The notes beneath the pieces were generated by a model. It made no database searches. It was not told the origin of the DNA and saw only the letters and a program-made list of their open reading frames with translations. Both the position numbers and the translations under genes were made by a program. Below, piece after piece: positions 60,462-64,000 of a DNA stretch of 64,000 nucleotides. Each line of letters opens with the position of its first letter. The first letter of the stretch is position 1. Source of the stretch: Bacteroidales bacterium (GTDB lineage: Bacteria; Bacteroidota; Bacteroidia; Bacteroidales; Bacteroidaceae). Location: NCBI GenBank assembly GCA_012517855.1, contig JAAYUD010000067.1, forward strand, positions 1 to 64,000. Direction: 5' to 3'.

Positions 60462-60836
60462 TTGGTCCATTTCTTGAAATATATCGGAATCAGTGCTGCG
60501 GTTTGGCATACCCTTGAACCTATCTTTGCATCGGAAGTTGATTCCCGGAGATACCGAAGCCCGTTAGACGGAGGTAAGTATAATCATAAAAATAGTTTTA
60601 TGCCTATAATGATTAATCGCGGTAAAGAGTTGATTCGTATTTGTTCGAGCAACACCGCAAGGTTAGAGTATTCGACAAATGGCGGTCGCAGTTGGGTCCT
60701 ACGTTTTAGTGGTAATCCAAGCATTGGTCAATTTAGCGACCTAACGGATAATGGTAAAGAAATCCTTGGTACGACCAACAAAGGATTGTGTTACTCAACA
60801 AACGATGGGCGAAGCTGGATTTTGCGTAAGCGATAA
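60462..60836 (+). CDS. Small protein with two Asp-box (BNR-like) repeats
   Basis: LEYSTNGGRSWVLRF and LCYSTNDGRSWILRK. TTG start directly abuts the upstream stop; ATG at 60600 is an alternative. Confidence 0.65.
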   Translation: MVHFLKYIGISAAVWHTLEPIFASEVDSRRYRSPLDGGKYNHKNSFMPIMINRGKELIRICSSNTARLEYSTNGGRSWVLRFSGNPSIGQFSDLTDNGKEILGTTNKGLCYSTNDGRSWILRKR

Positions 60837-60848
60837 ACTAAAACGAAG

Positions 60849-61280
60849 ATGAGAAATAGATTTTATACTCATCCTTCAGATGATATCATTGTGGATGTTG
60901 ATCAGATGTACAACATCCATGATGGTATTGTCTCAGTAGGAGTTGAAGAGGTTCACATGGTTGTTTCTGGTGCCGAAAACGTTATCGTATTGACAGGAAA
61001 AGGAACTGGTAGCAATAGAATAAGCAATGCTATTGAAGACGCAGTCTTACATACTTGCAAGGTAGCAACCGGTTATAATCTTTTTTCGGCTGATAAAGCG
61101 ATCATCAAGTTGATATACCCCCAAAATAATCCATTGATGCTTAGTGAAATAGAAAACATCATTCAGTTTGCTGAAATGTTTACTGGTATTGCCTCTTTTA
61201 TATGGGGAATCAGTGAAAGAGAATCTGAATCTTCTGATGTGATTGCTCAGATTATTGCATCTAATCTTAAAGACAGCTAG
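60849..61280 (+). CDS. Stand-alone FtsZ C-terminal-domain-like protein
   Basis: LTGKGTGSNRISNAIEDAVLH...ADKAIIKLIYPQNNPLMLSEIENIIQFAEMFTGIASFIWGISERESESSDVIAQIIASNL follows the FtsZ C-terminal pattern; the N-terminal GTP-binding domain is absent. Confidence 0.7.
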   Translation: MRNRFYTHPSDDIIVDVDQMYNIHDGIVSVGVEEVHMVVSGAENVIVLTGKGTGSNRISNAIEDAVLHTCKVATGYNLFSADKAIIKLIYPQNNPLMLSEIENIIQFAEMFTGIASFIWGISERESESSDVIAQIIASNLKDS

Positions 61281-61418
61281 GTTCATAAACTAATTAATTC
61301 AGGCTAGATAGTCGCTATAGCTGTGGAAGTTTAATGTGAAATTCTTTAAAAAAAACGGTGTTATTCAATATGTTTTTACGGAAATCAATAAAATAAGAGC
61401 TTCATGATGAATATTTTG

Positions 61419-61460
61419 CTACCCAATGTAATTATTTTACATAAATTATGGGTAGTTTTG
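61419..61460. promoter_or_regulatory. Interrupted palindrome overlapping a TAGTTTTG -7-like element upstream of the WYL gene
   Basis: CTACCCA (61419-61425) / TGGGTAG (61449-61455), inner GTAA/TTAC; TAGTTTTG at 61453-61460. Confidence 0.55.
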
Positions 61461-61493
61461 TAACTAAATTAGTAACCTTTAAAAGCATTTACT

Positions 61494-62453
61494 GTGGCAT
61501 CAAATATCTTCGGACGTTATATTTGGCTGATTGATATTCTCAGGCGACAAAAACGTCTGACCTTTGAAGAAATCAATAGCCTTTGGATTGATAGTGGTCT
61601 TAGTTATGGAGAGGGTGATGATCTTCCATTGCGAACCTTTCATAATCATCGCAAAGTGATAAAGGATATGTTTGATGTCTATATAGAATGCGATATCAAA
61701 AGCGGTTATAAGTACTACATCAGTGAGCCAGAAAGACTTGAAGGAGATAGCCTTCGTAGTTGGTTGATTGATTCTTATGCCACGCTGAACCAAATTCAAG
61801 CGGACAAAAAGTTAGAAGGAAGAATCATCTTTGAGAATGTTCCTTCTGGCAATATTTGGCTGACTACTTTCACCCAAGCTATGCGCAATAGCCATGTAGT
61901 AGAAATTACTCATCGTGGCTTTGGCAAATCTGATGAAAAGACTTTCGAAATAGAGCCCTATTACCTTCGCATCTTCAAACAGAGATGGTATGTTGTTGGA
62001 AGAAATCCATACTATGCTTGGAAAAAGAAGAAGGCCGAAAAAGAAGGTAAAACCTACGATAATCCAATCTATCGGGTTTATGGGCTTGACCGTATTTCAA
62101 AAGTGACAGTTACTGACAAGACTTTTGAAATGAAGCCGGATTTTTCTATCGAGGACTATTATGATGGATGCTGTGGTATCATTCCAGATACAGAGGTTGA
62201 TAAAGAGCATGTGGTAATCCGGGCTTATTGGAAAGCATCCGACTATCTTCGTACACTTCCCTTGCATCTTTCTCAAAAAGAATTGAGTAGTGATGATGAA
62301 TCCACACTCTTTTCTTATGACGTGCGCCCAACTTTTGATTTTTATCAAATATTATTAGCGCAAGGCGATCAAATAGAGGTCGTGGAGCCTGAATCTGTCC
62401 GTAATGAAATGAGACGGTTTGCAGAAAACCTGTTGTCTTACTACAAAAAATAA
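61494..62453 (+). CDS. WYL-domain transcriptional regulator
   Basis: N-terminal wHTH, WYL-type segment (IFKQRWYVVGRNP...YRVYGLDRISKVTVTDKTF) and WCX-like C-terminus; GTG start. Confidence 0.92.
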   Translation: MASNIFGRYIWLIDILRRQKRLTFEEINSLWIDSGLSYGEGDDLPLRTFHNHRKVIKDMFDVYIECDIKSGYKYYISEPERLEGDSLRSWLIDSYATLNQIQADKKLEGRIIFENVPSGNIWLTTFTQAMRNSHVVEITHRGFGKSDEKTFEIEPYYLRIFKQRWYVVGRNPYYAWKKKKAEKEGKTYDNPIYRVYGLDRISKVTVTDKTFEMKPDFSIEDYYDGCCGIIPDTEVDKEHVVIRAYWKASDYLRTLPLHLSQKELSSDDESTLFSYDVRPTFDFYQILLAQGDQIEVVEPESVRNEMRRFAENLLSYYKK

Positions 62454-62458
62454 GAATC

Positions 62459-63010
62459 ATGAACAATATAAACTTCATCGCTATTGATTTTGAAACAGCT
62501 ACACCAAAGCGAGCTTCTATCTGTGAAGCTGGTATTTGTGTTGTAAAGGCTGGCACAATTGTGGAAACTAAATCGTGGTTAGTCCGGCCAGAGGATAACC
62601 TATACAGTTATTGGAACATAAAGATTCATGGCATTCAACCAGAACAAACCGAAAATGCTCCCTCCTTTCCTGAAGTATGGAAAGAGATTGAAGCATACTT
62701 GGATGAATGTCCTGTTTTAGTAGCGCACAATGCAGCTTTTGATATGAGCTGCATTCGCCATTCGTTAGAGCTGTATGGGTTGGAAAAGAGCGAAATAATA
62801 TATTATTGCTCGCTTCTTGCTGCTCGTAATATTTACGATTCACCCTGCAACAGTCTTGATTATTTATGTGACCAGTTTGAGATACCCGAAGGTACGCATC
62901 ACAGAGCTGGTGATGATGCAGAAATGTGTGCACGTCTTTTTCTTAAAGAAATCAATGATGCAGGTTGCTGTGAATTAGAAGAAATGAATTATTGTAACGG
63001 AAAACTATAA
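62459..63010 (+). CDS. DnaQ-like DEDDh 3'-5' exonuclease
   Basis: FIAIDFETATPKRASICEAGICVV, LVAHNAAFDMSCIRHSL, HHRAGDDAEMCARLFL. Confidence 0.93.
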   Translation: MNNINFIAIDFETATPKRASICEAGICVVKAGTIVETKSWLVRPEDNLYSYWNIKIHGIQPEQTENAPSFPEVWKEIEAYLDECPVLVAHNAAFDMSCIRHSLELYGLEKSEIIYYCSLLAARNIYDSPCNSLDYLCDQFEIPEGTHHRAGDDAEMCARLFLKEINDAGCCELEEMNYCNGKL

Positions 63011-63020
63011 TACTTTAACT

Positions 63021-64000
63021 ATGAGAAAAGATATGAAATCTATATCAGAGCTTAAAGATAATATATTTGTTATTCCTACTCATCAAAGAGGTTATAGATG
63101 GAGAAATGACAATGTTGAAGCTTTGCTAAATGATATAAAAGAATTTATTGAAGAAAAGAAGCCTTCTATAAACCAAAAACGAGTCTATTGTTTGCAGCCT
63201 CTTGCTGTAACAGAAATAACACCTAACAAATATAATGTTGAGGATGGGCAGCAGAGATTAACTACCTTATTTCTTTTGCATAAGTACCTCTTTAAAAACA
63301 ATAATGATTTCTACTCATTCGATTTTGAGAGCGATATAAAAGGAATCAGAAAGTCGTATTTGACTGATGAAATAGACAACACAAACTACAAAGATCAAAG
63401 TGATATAAACTTATATCATATCGGTTGGGCTTACACATCGATAAAGGAGTGGTTTGTTAATGGTCTCGGCAAAGGATGCGAAGAGGAATTCAAAACATTA
63501 TTGAATGCAGATTCAAAACATGACTCAATACAATTTATATGGTATGTGGTAGACAAAGGTAAAGCTAGGGAGGTATTTAGAGACCTTAACTATGGAAAAA
63601 TAAGATTGACGGGAACAGACCTAATTAAGGCATTATTATTGTCTAAAGATAATGGTTTAGCCGAAGAGGACAGAGCTGTAATAGGTCAACAACTGGAGGA
63701 CATGCAAGTAATGATGGAAAACGATAGATTTTGGTTTATGTACCAACATAGTGACCCTATCTATCATACAGATAGAATGGACTTCCTTTTCAACTTGACC
63801 GAGAATGTTAGCGAGGATGATTATCATCATTTCCCATATCTGGCTTTTTCTAAATTTAATAAAGCGCAGAAGGAAAATAAATTACTAGAAGAGTGGGGTA
63901 AGGTTCGCACACTATATATTATACTAAACGACTTATACGAGAATCCTTACTATTATCATTATATTGGCTATCTAGTAAATAGAACAAAAAATTTTACTCT
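63021..64000 (+). CDS. DUF262 (GmrS/ParB-like) protein, 3' truncated by window edge
   Basis: Open frame from ATG 63021 to the window end, absent from the ORF track for lack of a stop; VIPTHQRGYRWRNDNVEALLNDI, YNVEDGQQRLTTLFLLHKYL. Confidence 0.9.
   Translation, partial: MRKDMKSISELKDNIFVIPTHQRGYRWRNDNVEALLNDIKEFIEEKKPSINQKRVYCLQPLAVTEITPNKYNVEDGQQRLTTLFLLHKYLFKNNNDFYSFDFESDIKGIRKSYLTDEIDNTNYKDQSDINLYHIGWAYTSIKEWFVNGLGKGCEEEFKTLLNADSKHDSIQFIWYVVDKGKAREVFRDLNYGKIRLTGTDLIKALLLSKDNGLAEEDRAVIGQQLEDMQVMMENDRFWFMYQHSDPIYHTDRMDFLFNLTENVSEDDYHHFPYLAFSKFNKAQKENKLLEEWGKVRTLYIILNDLYENPYYYHYIGYLVNRTKNFT

Noticed and set aside
1-64000. CRISPR arrays, rRNA operons, or intact transposase/integrase genes
   Set aside because: No regularly spaced repeat array, no rRNA-like stretches and no integrase/transposase motif seen in the provided ORFs.

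Overview
This looks like a chromosomal window from a Bacteroidales-type bacterium: SusC/SusD pair, a hybrid two-component regulator, and promoters matching TTTG-N19/20-TAnnTTTG. (1) 1-35 kb is a large polysaccharide utilisation locus: truncated GH71/99-like protein, HTCS, two GH3-GH3 pairs, SusC/SusD plus surface lipoproteins, a second GH71/99-like protein, GH78, GH127-like, GH20 and GH27. One GH3 gene is interrupted by a single in-frame TAA. (2) 35-43.3 kb is ordinary chromosome on mixed strands: DUF4954-like, hflX, S41 peptidase, coiled-coil lipoprotein, rsmI, tdk, AI-2E family transporter. (3) tRNA-Lys(UUU) at 43.4 kb is followed by a ~4 kb islet bounded by 58-bp imperfect direct repeats of the tRNA 3' end plus terminator. 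The islet carries a decayed mobilisation gene, an XRE-ImmA/IrrE-type regulator with a downstream PIN-like partner, and an uncharacterised protein. Two operator-like palindromes of identical geometry flank the regulator pair. hipBA follows just outside. (4) 49-58 kb: degenerate repeat (inverted relative to a copy at 10 kb), small palindromic repeats, S41 peptidase, Gp37/Gp68-like protein, a GH31 enzyme with C-terminal dockerin-like and cohesin-like segments, and two tandem small lipoproteins. (5) 58.3-64 kb is a compact accessory cluster: AAA+ ATPase with repeated N-terminal domains, Asp-box protein, stand-alone FtsZ C-terminal-domain-like protein, WYL regulator, DEDDh exonuclease and a DUF262 protein running off the end. 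This cluster and the tRNA-Lys islet are the best candidates for undescribed systems. All family assignments come from reading motifs by eye; no searches were run.
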